From Nematostella vectensis (Eukaryota; Cnidaria; Anthozoa; Actiniaria; Edwardsiidae), in the NCBI RefSeq assembly GCF_932526225.1, contig NC_064037.1, positions 8,848,203 to 8,912,202 of the forward strand: a stretch of 64,000 nt of DNA, read 5' to 3'. The notes beneath the pieces are model-generated. The model had not been told where the DNA came from, made no database searches, and saw only the letters and a program-made list of their open reading frames with translations. Each line of letters begins with the position of its first letter. Positions within the stretch are counted from its first letter, which is position 1. Of the stretch, positions 22,569 to 33,149 are shown piece by piece. Position numbers and translations under genes: made by a program.

Positions 22569-22815
22569 AGCCGCATTGTCACCAGTTCACTTCCGAAGGT
22601 CCGACGGAAACCTCGACAGTTAAAAGACAAAAGAATCTATTAGAATCCGAGATATTTACATGCCATCCGCTCTAAATTATCAATCACATCCTCGAAGAAA
22701 CTTGCAATAGACAAACCGCTTTCAATATTTTAAAATATTTTTCGCGTTTTCCGTTAAAAATCATCGGAGATTGTGTTACGTAATCGACCGGAAGTAAACT
22801 GGTGACAATGCGGCT
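22569..22815. mobile_element. TTAA-flanked MITE, copy 1
   Basis: TTAA at 22565-22568 and 22816-22819 flanks AGCCGCATTGTCACCAGTT and its inverted partner AACTGGTGACAATGCGGCT. The subterminal CTTCCG/CGGAAG also pairs. A TTAA duplication is typical of piggyBac-type elements. At 247 bp it is non-coding. A second copy is at 57941-58223. Confidence 0.85.
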
Positions 22816-22845
22816 TTAATAACCGAAAGTGGACCTTCTGTCGTT

Positions 22846-22851
22846 GTGTGT

Positions 22852-22882
<31 letters not shown>

Positions 22883-22890
22883 GGGGGGCG
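22846..22890. repeat. (TG)n followed by a poly-G run
   Basis: About ten TG dinucleotides run into about 24 G residues. Such a run can form quadruplexes and is also error-prone in sequencing, so its length is uncertain. Confidence 0.9.
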
Positions 22891-22916
22891 GGGGTGCACT
22901 CCCCCAGGGGCCTGGG

Positions 22917-23025
22917 CAACTAGAAGCTAGCAGGGAATAAATAGCTAGAACGTAACTAAACGCGTAGTAGGCAACTAGAAGCTTGCAGGGAATAAATAGC
23001 TAGCAAGCAACTAAATGCTAGTAGA
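22917..23025. repeat. GCTAGC minisatellite, short array 2
   Basis: About three 36-bp units, followed by segment d exactly as in the other module copies. Confidence 0.85.
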
Positions 23026-24032
23026 CAGTATTATTTAGGAAATTTGATTGACACAGAATGTTACCGGCTAGGAGCGTGCAAAATTCTAGGGCACGATAAC
23101 ATAACCAGTCCCAACGGGTCTGTTGCCTCTAAAAGACACGGAATATTTCGCAGGAGGAACAAGAAGAGGTCATGGGAGCCACCACGAGCCATCTGAGTGC
23201 ACTATGAAAGTTAAACGGGAAAACTCAGAGGTTCCCCGTGGATTTTGGGGTATGACCGAAGATCATTCAGAACTGTACGTACTGGATTCATATAGCCACC
23301 TTCATTGCGCTCAATGGACGCTTTTAATATCAATACTCTATTTCCCATTTACCATATTCTGATAACTACCTTCGTTATAAAGGTAAAATTCGTTAAAAAA
23401 AGGCTTTAAAAGTGCATGGTAAATTGTTTGTGAAAGCGATCTGTTCTGCATCTGCAAAAACACGCAAACACACGCGCAACCTTAATAGCACAAACAATGT
23501 TAATTATCATAATATGATGACCGCGTTTAGGAAGACCTCACGCTTTACTTGGCAACTCTCGCATTAATTTACAGCAAATGTGCATGGTGGCTTTTTCATT
23601 TTCATTTGGCTGTGTTTGGGACAGATGACATTGCATTGAGTGAATTTAGGCCACATTAAAAAATGTCGTTTATGGTCGCCGCCCGCGTCCGGAATGTGGG
23701 CCACATGCAACTTTTTTCTTTGAAAAATCTCTAGAATCTTGTGATTCTGAGTTTTGCGCTCTTCAATAACAAGAAATGACATCCAATGACATTATACATC
23801 GAAAGTTGTGTTCGGGAAACCATTTTCGCTTCACTAAACAGTGCATCAATTCCTATGATTGAATAAATAGTTTTTTCCCAGCCGAAAAGCCTAATTTTGA
23901 GATAATAAGAAGAAAAAAAGACAGATCAAAATGAGAAATAAAAACCGCCCGCACGAGTGCTCCCGAAGAAGGAGTTGCGACCCTAAATATATATTTTTAT
24001 GTAGCCTATGCTTTCGATATCTATCAAGTTAT
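23025..24032. repeat. Module segment d (copy 2), interrupted on its right by the Ngaro-like element
   Basis: Same landmark order as 3846-4960, ending in TATGCTTTCGATATCTATCA and AGTTAT. In the other copies the sequence continues into GATGTTTTCTGATTTC; here that continuation is found only at 38586, after the large insertion. Confidence 0.75.
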
Positions 24033-24179
24033 AAATAAACATTGTCCCACGGGATAATGAATTTATCTCGAGTAAGGTTTAATTATAGTTTCACTAGATA
24101 AGGTTGACAGGTTGATGGCGACAGCGGGGAATATCCGGATATCATTTTCACATGATGCACGTGGTTTGGCCACTATAAG
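24033..24179 (+). repeat. Split direct repeat A1, left part
   Basis: Starts AAATAAACATTGTCCCACGG and is nearly identical to A2 at 38047. It is cut by gypsy 1 after the 5-bp target ATAAG (24175-24179). Confidence 0.85.
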
Positions 24180-24374
24180 TGTGACGTTAATTGTAATACT
24201 ACTCCCATTGATTGCGTGATTAATTGTGTGATTAAGCTGAGACAATCATATTGTAATACGACCCGCAGTCCGGGGTGAGGAGCACACAGATTAAAACAGT
24301 AAAAGGAGCTCAGAAATAACCTAAACCTTTAGTTCTCTTTCTTGCCTTGTAAAGTCTCCTACGACAACGTTACA
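24180..24374 (+). repeat. Gypsy 1, 5' LTR
   Basis: TG...CA ends. It is followed directly by TGGCGTCAGAAGTGG (24374-24389 region), a primer-binding-site-like sequence resembling the 3' end complement of a tRNA (leucine-like, unverified). Confidence 0.93.
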
Positions 24375-24489
24375 TGGCGTCAGAAGTGGTACAACTCAGT
24401 CTGTTCGATTGTGCGTTGGTACTCTACTAGTTTTCAAGTATATCGGGATTTCCTCGCCGTATATTTGCCTGGGCTTCGAGTATTGAATA

Positions 24490-25335
24490 TGCCGGATACC
24501 GAGGATGAAAATGCAGCTGCTTCTCATCCCCACTTTATACAATCCAGTATACCTTTGCCGGGAAAACTCGAACTCAAGGGGAACCTTGCCTTAAACTGGA
24601 AAAGGTTCAAGCGTGTGTGGGATAACTACGAGATCGCCTCTCGTCTTAATACTCAGAGTAAAGCTCTCCGCGTCGCTACGTTGTTGAAATGCATTGTGCC
24701 AGATGTTTAAGATATTTACGATGGGTTGCCGTTTGAATCCGAAGCCGATCAGAAGGATATCGATAAGGTTCTAAAGTTATTAGAGGCATACTGCATCGAC
24801 GAAACTAATGAAACCTACGAACGGTATGTGTTCAATAAACGAAAGCAAGATCAAGTCTTTTGATTCATATTTGACATGCTTGCGCTCTCTAGCAAAAACA
24901 TGTAATTTTGGCAAGCTGAAAGATGGCTTGATCCGGGACAAAATCGTCCTGGGGATCAACGATAATTCCACTAGAAAGAAGCTATTAGCCGAAAGTAAAC
25001 TTACTCTAGAGAAGTGCATTAACATCTGCAGAGCTAACGAAACTACCGCTAAGCAATTTAAGGAAATAACGAGCGAAGATATTAGCGCAGTCGAATCGTA
25101 CCGCCGCCCGCAGCGCACCACAGGCGTCCCGCAGAATAAAGGACAGCGCGACACACAACACCCCACAATCAATTGCAAGTTTTGTTTAAAAAAAAAATAC
25201 AAAAAAGAAGGAACTATGTCCAGCCTGTATGAAACAATGCAACGATTGTGGTACCGCCAATCACTTCTCGGGCTCCTCGATGTGCACGGCGAGTCCAAAG
25301 TCCGCACAAAAGCCGGGGCAAAAGCCCAGAAATAG
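24490..25335 (+). pseudogene. Gypsy 1 gag, frameshifted
   Basis: The start MPDTEDENAAASHPHF leads to NWKRFKRVWDNYEIAS, a gag phrase also seen in gypsy 2 (RWKKFRLAWDNNALA). A TAA stops it at 24708. Reading resumes in the same frame and then shifts near 24855 to the frame with SYLTCLRSLAKTCNFGKL and RDKIVLGI. The zinc knuckles are split by another frameshift near 25190-25230: CKFC lies in one frame and QCNDCGTANHF in the next. Gag would package the RNA; this copy cannot make one continuous protein. Confidence 0.8.
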
Positions 25336-25348
25336 ACCAGTGCATGGG

Positions 25349-25588
25349 GTAGAAGAATTTTCGGATGAAAGTGATGATTATTTTTTCTATGTGGAATCCG
25401 TAGGCGCAGTCAATGCTGCGCAATGTAAGCGTAAGATTTTTGCTTCAATGCAACTAAGAGATGAGCAAGTTAAAATTCAACTAGATTGTGGCGCGACAGT
25501 TAATATTCTACCTGTAGTCAAATACGTCCAGATATTCAATGACCCATCGCACGCCAGATTAAAAAAACCCAACAAAACTCAAGACTGA
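25349..25588 (+). pseudogene. Gypsy 1 protease region
   Basis: The frame continuing from the second zinc knuckle contains VKIQLDCGATVNILPV. The position and flanks match the aspartic protease active site of gypsy polyproteins, where DTG or DSG is normal; here it reads DCG. Whether DCG is a mutation or a family variant cannot be told from one copy. The frame stops at 25588, and the rest of the domain (LEFVVVNEGHMPILGAQA) follows in a new frame from 25621. Confidence 0.7.
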
Positions 25589-25620
25589 GTTGAAACCCAT
25601 AGGAACGGTGAAGATCGAGT

Positions 25621-26156
25621 GTGAACCCAAAGAATGAGGACGCAATATTACTCGAGTTTGTAGTAGTGAACGAAGGCCACATGCCCATACTAGGCGCGCA
25701 AGCCATCCAACAGTTTCAGCTCATGACAATTAACAGCGACAATATCCTGTCAGTCAATGAGTTCCAATCCACTCAGCAAGTTATAGTTAGTGAGTTTGGC
25801 GATGTTTTCGAAGGTGATGGCGTTTTACAAGAAAAACTTCACCTTGAAGTCGACAAGACAACGCCCGTGGCTCACGAATGCTCACGAAAGCTCACGAATG
25901 CAAAGGTGTTTACTGTCGTAGATGCAAAAAACGGTTTTTGGCATGTCCAACTTGACGAAGAGAGTAGCTACCTCACCACGTTTGGTACCCCATGGTCACG
26001 ATACCGATGGACGCGCATGCCATTTGGAATTTCCCCTGCCCCTGAAGAATTCCAACATCGACTAGACAACGCCCTTCAAGGTCTAGACGGAGTAATGCCC
26101 ATCTTTGATGACATACTGATCTTTGGCGATCATGATTGGATCATGACGCGAAACTG
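25621..26156 (+). pseudogene. Gypsy 1 protease end and reverse transcriptase N-terminal half, with internal deletion
   Basis: After the protease tail the frame reaches DKTTPVAHECSRKLTNAKVF. In gypsy 2 about 75 residues, including the fingers motif around PNGKLRICLDPRDLNKA, lie between the equivalents of TPVAH and AKVF; here they are missing. The rest is preserved (DAKNGFWHVQLDE, RMPFGISPAPEEFQ). The catalytic YxDD box reads IFDDIL. The frame ends at 26157 and continues one frame over. Confidence 0.85.
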
Positions 26157-27617
26157 AGAGCCCTACTTCAACGATGCCGCGAGAAGGGTGTCAAGTTAAA
26201 CAAAGAAAAGTTGAAGCTCCGTTGCAGCGAGGTAGACTTTATGGGTCACGTGATCTCCTCTGATGGTCTAAAGCCTGCCCCAGAAAAACTGCAAGGTATC
26301 AAGGAAATGCCGCCGCCGACCTGCAAGCAAGATGTGAAACGACTCCTCGGTATGGTCAACTACCTACAACGTTTCGCGCCAAATCTATCCGAAGTCACAG
26401 CACCACTGAGAGATCTACTCAAGGAAGACAACAGTTTCCAGTGGGATTCCGTCCAGCAGCGCAGTTTCGAAGCAGTTAAGAAGAGAATCTCTGAGACACC
26501 GGTCCTCAAGTTCTTTGACCCGACAGATAGTGTTGAGCTTCAATGTGATGCATCTGACAGAGGCTTGGGTGCTTGCCTGATGCAACATGGCCAGCCAGTG
26601 TCGTATGCATCACGCTCCATGACGGAAACGGAGACACACTACGCGCAGATTGAGAAGGAAATGCTGGCTATCGTCTTCGGAGTGGAGAGGTTCGAGCAAT
26701 GTGTTTACGGCCGACAAGTGACGGTACAATCAGACCACAAGCCGCTTGAAAGTATATTTAAGAAGAGCCTGATTAGCGCCCCTAAGCGACTCCAACGCAT
26801 GTTGTTGAGACTTCAAAAAATTGACTTGGAAGTGAGCTATGAGAAAGGTACAGAAATGGTACTGGTCAACACTCTAAGCAGAGCATATAAGGTGCTACCA
26901 ACAGAAGTAGCAGAAGTGAGAGGTGAAACCGAGAAAGATACCGAATCAATTAACATGGCACAATACCTTCCAGTTTCAAGCCAGACGCAGGCAAAGATCC
27001 AGCGCGCCACAGAAGCAGACGATGTGATGCGGGAGTTGAAGGCAGTGATAAGGCAAGGCTGGCCTTTGGCGAAAGACGACCTACAAGTCTGTCTCAGGGA
27101 CTACTTTCCCTTTAGAGATGAGCTCACCCTACAAAACGAGTCTTTCAAAGGTGAAAGACTCGTTTTACCAACATCTATGAAAGACGAAATGTTAGAGAAG
27201 CTGCACTCTAGCCACATTGGTATTCAAGGTTGCTTAAGGAGAGCTAGAGAGAGTATCTACTGGCCAGGTATTAATAAGGCAGTCGAAGATTACATAGCAA
27301 GGTGTGACACATGTAATACATACCAAGCGGAGCAAGGCAAAGAACCAATGATCTGCCACGAGATACCATCATGGGAAAAGGTAGGGATAGATATGTTTGA
27401 ACTTGACAATAAAGACTTTCTTGTCAGTGTTGATTATTACTTAAGTTTCTTTGAAGTTGACCGGTTGACCTCTAAGACTGCAAAAGAAGTAATCGGAAAA
27501 ATTAAAGCACACTTCGCAAGGCACGGTATACCAGACCAAGTGATCACTGATAATGGTCAACCATTTGCATCGGGACATTTTCTAGAGTTTTCAAACCACT
27601 ACAACTTCGAGCATGTT
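26136..27617 (+). pseudogene. Gypsy 1 RT thumb, RNase H and integrase N-terminal part
   Basis: The frame begins just after the RT catalytic box with GVKLNKEKLKLRCSEVDFMG and continues through the RNase H motifs VELQCDASDRGLGA, YAQIEKEMLAIVFG and VQSDHKPLES. The integrase zinc finger is HSSHIGIQGCLRRAR with CDTCNTYQ. The core begins KVGIDMFELD (first Asp) and reaches VITDNGQPF (second Asp). The frame fails at 27618 because of a short inverted insertion. Confidence 0.9.
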
Positions 27618-27634
27618 GCATTAGATTGAGCGTA

Positions 27635-28318
27635 AGTTCTCCGACTTACGCTCAATCTAATGGCAAAGTAGAAAATGCAGTTAAAATAGCCAAGAAGTTG
27701 ATAAGGAAAGCTTTCGAAGCAAAGAATGACCCCTACATGGCTCTGCGCGACTGGAGAAATACTCCATCAGAATGTCTTAACTCATCGCCAGTGCAGAGAA
27801 TCTTTGGTCGGAGAACCAAAACACTGTTGCCAACGTCGACTCGACTGCTTAACCCTAAGATTCCAGATAATGTCGAGCAAAAGATCAGAGGGCAGAAGGC
27901 TAGGCAAAGCTACTATTATAACAGAAGTGCAAAGGAGTTGAAGGAACTGAAGCCTGGTGATGTTGTGCGCATAGAGGAATTGGCAGAGGAAAAGCCTTGG
28001 ACTAAAGCACCCGTGGAAAGAAAGGTGGACATAAGATCGTACAATTTACGCACTGAGGATGGCAGAGTGTTCCGCAGAAACAGAATGCATCTTCGCCGAA
28101 CTCAAGAGGATATGAAGCCTTCAACGGATGAACCGTTACAACCACCGCAAGAGCGACTTATGCCTCCTTCTCCACCACAAGGGCTACCGCAGTCACAAAC
28201 AAGCGAGACCCCAAGGGAGGTACAACAGGAGCAGCCCCCAGCAACGCAAGAGACAGCAAGTGCCCCTGTCGTCACGCGAAGTGGAAGGGTTGTGAAGCCT
28301 CCCGTCCGATTCCAGTAA
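27635..28318 (+). pseudogene. Gypsy 1 integrase C-terminal part
   Basis: Resumes with SSPTYAQSNGKVENAV, which contains the catalytic Glu of the DDE triad. It continues through LRDWRNTPSECLNSSP and RIFGRRTKTLLPTS to a basic GRVFRRNRMHLRR block and a proline-rich tail ending at 28318. Apart from the frame break at 27618-27634 it is intact. Confidence 0.9.
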
Positions 28319-28378
28319 TTGTCATTAGAAGTTTGAACGTTTTTTTATTTGTATATAGAATTTATTCGAGTTTTGTTA

Positions 28379-28390
28379 TGGAGAGGGAGA
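28379..28390 (+). other. Gypsy 1 polypurine tract
   Basis: ATGGAGAGGGAGA lies directly before the 3' LTR (28391) and would prime plus-strand synthesis. Confidence 0.8.
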
Positions 28391-28586
28391 TGTGACGTTA
28401 ATTGTAATACTACTCCCATTGATTGCGTGATTAATTGTGTGATTAAGCTGAGACAATCATATTGTAATAGGACCCGCAGTTCGGGGTGTAGGAGCACACA
28501 GATTAAAACAGTAAAAGGAGCTCAGAAATAACCTAAACCTTTAGTTCTCTTTCTTGCATTGTAAAGTCTCCTACGACAACGTTACA
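28391..28586 (+). repeat. Gypsy 1, 3' LTR
   Basis: Matches the 5' LTR except for C/G, C/T and C/A changes and one extra base in GGGTGTAGG. Confidence 0.95.
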
Positions 28587-28672
28587 ATAAGAACCCTTGT
28601 GAACCCGGGGTGCGGCCTTCTCCTCAGAGATAACGAACGATACAGACGTGCAGAGTGGCCATCCCAAAAGAA
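28587..28672 (+). repeat. Split direct repeat A1, right part
   Basis: Begins with the duplicated ATAAG and continues AACCCTTGTGAACCCGGGGT, matching A2 from 38195. Homology fades after CATCCCAAAAG. Confidence 0.85.
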
Positions 28673-28710
28673 TTTTTTAGGCAAGTACTTACCACTATGG
28701 CACATGCACG

Positions 28711-29251
28711 TGTTTAATATTAGGATATTCATTTGTTCGACGCCTTCACGACCACATGGTACACAACTATTGCAAATTGAATTTCGGAAATTCAGTTCCG
28801 AATATTTTAGTAAAATAAATTACAGCTTTACGATCTGGATGTAGTCGAGAATTTCGCCCCTGACATTATTATCTTACAAATCGGTTCAAACGATTTAGTG
28901 TCGGCAAGTGTTGCCGTAGTTGGCCCTTAAATAGAGGCCCTTGTTCGTTTATTTGGGGAGCGTTCCACGTGGACCTTGTCTGTGTTTGCCAGCCTCTTAA
29001 ACGCTCGGCCCGAGATACTATTTATAACCAAAGGGTCGGAGCACTTTCTGGCTATTTAAAGCAGGCTATTGCCCCATTTCCATTTGACAGATTCTGGTCA
29101 CATAGGGGATTTTGGAACACGAAAGTTAATTTTTTTGGCTGAAGATGGTGTTCACCTGAACGACGCGGGTTCCGCTAAGTTCTTTCGCAGTATACGGGGA
29201 GCGGTTCTATTCTGTGTCAGCGCCTTGGGCTCCGCTTCGCCAGTTCCTTGA
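28711..29251 (+). pseudogene. SGNH-type hydrolase domain of the Ngaro-like element, frameshifted
   Basis: Three SGNH blocks are visible in order. Block I is GYSFVRRLHD (28723; canonical GDS reads GYS). Block III is PDIIILQIGSNDL (about 28860). Block V is AEDGVHLNDAG (about 29145). Between III and V a conserved-looking stretch, VCQPLKRSARDTIYNQR and RFWSHRGFWN, is in another frame, so at least two or three frameshifts are needed. Hydrolases of this type are known passengers of Ngaro-type retrotransposons; their role is unknown. Here it lies between A1 and gag, not after the recombinase. Confidence 0.75.
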
Positions 29252-29547
29252 CCATTGTCTCTCGCCGCCTTTGCGTTTAATCGCATTATTTTTCTGTATT
29301 GCGGGTCAGGGATTTTTTGCTTTATCAACGACCATATAGCGTGCAACCCAAATGCCGGCCGCTTTGTAAGAAGTCGCACCAATTGCGCTTGGTTTGTTGT
29401 TAAATGCTGTTTGTTTTCGTCGGAACTTGGCTTGTGTTTAGTCCTTTTATATGGCGCCCCCCCCTTTTTTGACTGCTCCTGGATAGGTAGTGGAGTCACG
29501 TCTTCAGATTGTGGTTTTTTATCCGGGTGTTGGGTACATTCTCCCCG

Positions 29548-29556
29548 CTATAAAAA
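29548..29556 (+). promoter_or_regulatory. TATA-like box upstream of the Ngaro-like gag
   Basis: CTATAAAAAATAAAG lies about 50 bp before the gag ATG (29603). The 29252-29600 region contains no other recognisable feature and could be the internal promoter and leader. Confidence 0.4.
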
Positions 29557-29602
29557 ATAAAGTATACCATTTCACGCCCCACACATACTTTCTTTACAAG
29601 TC

Positions 29603-30618
29603 ATGCCGCCAAAGCGTAAATCTACACAAGCGGGAGCCGCCAACAAACGGGCACGACCGGCCGACCCACCCGCGCAAGACAACCTCATATCAGTAGACGT
29701 GGCGACGTTGGCCTCGACGCTCGCTCAAGAGGTGAAAAAAGCGGTCAAAGAGGCAGTGCAGGAGTCGCGGCCCACGGAGGCGAGAGAACCTGAACGGCAG
29801 CCGCCCCCAGAGGACGAGGTTGTCCCTGTCGATGAAGTTCTGGACTTGCACGTGGACAAGGTTTCAGGTACTAGGGAGGTAGGAAGCCAGCTTAGTTTTG
29901 CTGGCATAGCTATGGAGCTAGGGGGCAGTTTGCCTGATAAGACTAAGGGCAAACTATGGGCAGACGAATACGTAGATTTCGGCATATTTTTTAATGCTAA
30001 TCCCCCAACTGAGCGCTATTCCCTGGCCTTAGACACTGCTTAGACAGGGACCAATCTAACTCGGCGTCTTTAACTTTCGAACCCTCTCGGCCTACGACGA
30101 AGCTCACTTCTATTAACCAATGGTTAACTGCCTTTCACGCTTATGTCGCAATTTATTCTGTAAAGTTTGCAGCAGCAACGCCGAAATTAATGAAGTACGG
30201 GGAAATGGTGCGCGAGATTGCAGCGAAGTCGGGGGATTGGTATTATTACGATCAACAATTCCGGCTCTTAAGGCAACGGGCTCCCAATAGATACCCCTGG
30301 GACCAAGTACATTGGGAACTGTGGTTGGGGGTGATTACATTTCGCGCAAGGTCGCCGCAAAGCACCGATCGGACTCATCAGCCCGCGGGCAGACAGCGCA
30401 ATTTTCGCCAATCAGGTTTGCCGGTCGGCTCTTGCTGGGCTTTTCACTCGGGTCGCCGCTGCACAGGCGCATGCAGGTTCGACCATAAGTGTTATAAATG
30501 CGGCGGACAGCACCCCGCAACTAAGTGCACAAACGGTCAAAAGCGCGCGGCCTTTACAACGAATCCCAACCCCAGCGCACCCCCGGGTAGTTACTCCCGT
30601 AAAGGTGGAGCGGCTTGA
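29603..30618 (+). pseudogene. Ngaro-like gag with CCHC knuckle, broken
   Basis: The N-terminus MPPKRKSTQAGAANKRARP is basic, followed by an Ala/Glu-rich helix and SFAGIAMELGGSLPDKTKGK. The frame stops at 30041. It resumes shifted with SINQWLTAFHAYVAIYS and PKLMKYGEMVREIA, YYYDQQFRLLRQRAP and WDQVHWELWL, a block typical of DIRS/Ngaro gag proteins. It ends with a basic region, a CWAFHSGRRCTGACRFDH cluster and the knuckle CYKCGGQHPATKC. The stop is at 30616. Gag would bind RNA in the retrotransposon particle. Confidence 0.8.
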
Positions 30619-30671
30619 TTTTCTGCTGAAAGGTTATTCGGGTCAAACATTTTTAGTTAACGGATTCGCTG

Positions 30672-32168
30672 ATGGGTTTAGAATTATTTTTTTTCGGCGA
30701 GCGCCGCAGTGCATGTCCTCCTAACCTAAAATCAGCCAGAGATCATCCAAAAATCGTAAGCGATAAGATCGCAAAGGAAATTGCAGCGGGGAGGGTTGTC
30801 GGCCCCTTTCGTAAGCCTCCTTTTCAATCACTCTACTGCTCGCTGATAGGAGTTATCCCTAAAAAGACACCAGGGGAATACCGCCTTATTGAACATTTGT
30901 CTTTCCCTCATGGTAGTTCCATCAACGATTTCATACCCGAGGAAATATTCCTCAGTGCACTACGCTACAGTTTCGGATGCTATTTCTATCCTGCAGAGGA
31001 TGGGCCCTGGCTCCTTCATGGCCAAGACAGATATTAAATCTGCCTTCAGAATAATTCCTATACACCCGTCTGATCATCCGCTATTAGGCCTAACGTGGCA
31101 GGGTTCCTATTATTACGATCGCTGTCTCCCTATGGGTTGTTCTTCATCTTGTGCAATTTTCGGAGCTTTTAGCTCATCCCTCGAGTGACTGTCAATATCG
31201 CGATACGGAGCACTCGGAGTTCTGCATATCTTAGACGACACTATGCCGATAGTGTGGAAAAATGCCGGGAAGACTTGAATAACTTTCTTTCAAATGGTAA
31301 TTTCCTCGGGGTTCCAATCGCACAGGAAAAAACCATAGGTCCAGAGACGTGCTTGCAATTCGGGGGCATTACTCTGGATTCAGTGCATCAAGAAGCACGG
31401 CTACCCGGCGATAAGCTCGCAAAGTGTACGGCTTTGATAGCCTCTTTCCTTAAACGCAAAAAAGTCACACTTAAGGAATTGCAATCGCTTATCGGCCTCT
31501 TAAATTTCACCTGCTCAGTCGTTTTGCCGGGGCGCGCGTTTCTTCGTCGACTTATCGATCTCACTCGAGGCGTTAAGCACCCAGCGCATCGCATAAGGTT
31601 AACGCGCCAGACTAAGTCCGATCTCAAGGTTTGGCATTCTTTTTTAAATAATTATAACGGCAGATCATTTTTTTTTATCGAGGAGCGGTGGCAACTATCG
31701 TCAGAGCTCGAGCTATTTACGGACGCGGCAGGGTAAAAAGGTTATGGCGCGATTTTAGGACCTTTAGGAACGCACTGGTTTTACGGGTCTTGGCCAAAAG
31801 CCTGGCAAAACTTTAACATAACCTTTTTGGAATTTTTCCCAATTGTACTGGCACTCCATATCTGGGGCCATAGTATGTCCAATAAGTGCATTTGTTTGGT
31901 GACTGATAACGCAGCGCTCGTTGACGTCATTAACAAGCAGACCTCAAAACATAACCGGGTGATGATTCTAGTTCGGGATATGGTGTTAACCTGCCTTAAA
32001 TATAATATCGTTTTCCGCTCAAGGCATCTTAGAGGTCAGTTTAACACCAAGGCCGATTTGATTTCACGGTTCCAGGTCGATCAGTTTCGAGAAATATTTC
32101 TCGAAGCGGACGCTCGGCCAACCGCGGTACCCGTGAGCCTACGACCGGAGACTTGGTGCGTATTTTAA
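30672..32168 (+). pseudogene. Ngaro-like reverse transcriptase and RNase H, broken
   Basis: Early RT motifs are GPFRKPPFQSLYCSLIGVIP, GEYRLIEHLSFPHGSSINDF and AKTDIKSAFRIIPIHPSD. Then LPMGCSSSCAIFGAFS follows, and the catalytic box HILDD at 31225-31239. All are DIRS/Ngaro-type. The RNase H part shows LELFTDAAG, CLVTDNAALVDVINKQ and RHLRGQFNTKADLISR. Frame changes occur near 31000, around 31185-31240 (a TGA ends SSSLE just before HILDD) and at 31734 (TAA after DAAG). No intact polymerase can be made. Confidence 0.85.
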
Positions 32169-32224
32169 ACAAACTGTTAGGTAACGCCCTCTCTTTCCGG
32201 GTCGCAACAAGCTTACGCTAGACC

Positions 32225-33072
32225 ATGGAACACGTTTCGACAGTTTTTCATCAGTTCTATCGCACAGACCAGCTAAACCTCCCATTAGGCACCCCTACTT
32301 TAGCACTCATTATTTCTTACTTGAAAGCTAAGCAATTAGCCGCCTCGACAATCCTGTCATATATGTCAGCGATAGGCTACGTACATAAGGCATGCCGGAC
32401 CCAACGCAAGCGTTTCTAATTCACAAACTTTTGACAGCTGTCAAAAAACAAAAATCACCAGATGTGCGATTGCCGATAACAGAAACAGTGTTACACCGGC
32501 TGGTGGATGCCCTTGTTTCCACAAATTCTTCGGCCTCGCAACGCACGCTGTTCAAAGCAATGTTTATGACTGCTTTCTATGGGTTTTTCCGCATAGGTGA
32601 ATTGATCCCTAAAAAATCAGCCTTAGGCGATCAAGTCGTTCAACTCGGAGATTTAGCGGCCTATAAAAGCGGCGAAGAGATAAGTAAACTGGTGATAACG
32701 ATTTCGCATTTCAAGCATAACACAAGTAATAGGCCGTTCGAGATAACAATTTCGCGTTTGCGGTCGGCCAACTACTGCCCAGTGCGCGCTATTATGGATT
32801 ACTGCGCTGTGAGGGGATCCCAACCAGGGCCTCTTTTTCTATCCCATGGTAGTCCCGTATCTATGTCACAATTTTCTTTAGAATTAAATCGGTGCCTTAG
32901 TTTTTGTGAGTTGGACACTTCTCGCTATAAGAGCCACAGCTTTCGGATCGGATCGGAGCGGCTTGTCACGCCTCCGAAAAGGGTTATTCGGATTCGCAAA
33001 TCAGGGCTTTGGGACGGTGAAAATCCGATGCGTTTAAAATTTACATTAGGCTCTATGCCCTTAAGGCGACCT
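32225..33072 (+). pseudogene. Ngaro-like tyrosine recombinase, inactivated
   Basis: The N-terminal part has LGTPTLALIISYLKAKQLAA and STILSYMSAIGYVHK, the usual SAM-like DNA-binding half; the frame then shifts at about 32400. The catalytic half shows GFFRIGEL (first Arg), SHFKHNTS (Lys) and YKSHSFRIG (His-x-x-Arg). A 5-bp tandem duplication (ATCGGATCGG) then shifts the frame. In the other frame the conserved GYSDSQIRALGR is followed by TGA at 33018 where Trp is expected, then KSDAFKIYIR with the catalytic Tyr. It would have integrated circular cDNA by recombination; it is dead here. Confidence 0.85.
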
Positions 33073-33149
33073 AGTTTCGTATATCCCTACAGACGGGGCC
33101 ACGATCCTTTATGTTCAGGTCTTGGGCTGCTTTCAGGGTTGTTGCCAGT

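Larger units (their letters stand above)
24180..28586 (+). mobile_element. Ty3/gypsy LTR retrotransposon 1
   Basis: Two LTRs of 195 and 196 bp, beginning TGTGACGTTA and ending ACGTTACA, enclose gag, protease, RT, RNase H and integrase in gypsy order. The target duplication is ATAAG (24175-24179 and 28587-28591). The LTRs differ by about three substitutions and one indel, so insertion was fairly recent. The coding region is much more damaged than that suggests: frameshifts in gag, a deletion in RT, a frameshift after RT and a 17-nt insertion in integrase. It may have been copied in trans as a defective template. Confidence 0.95.

Noticed and set aside
28349..28844. Short frames over the gypsy 1 LTR and A1 junction
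   Set aside because: They cross LTR and repeat borders and share no frame with the hydrolase.
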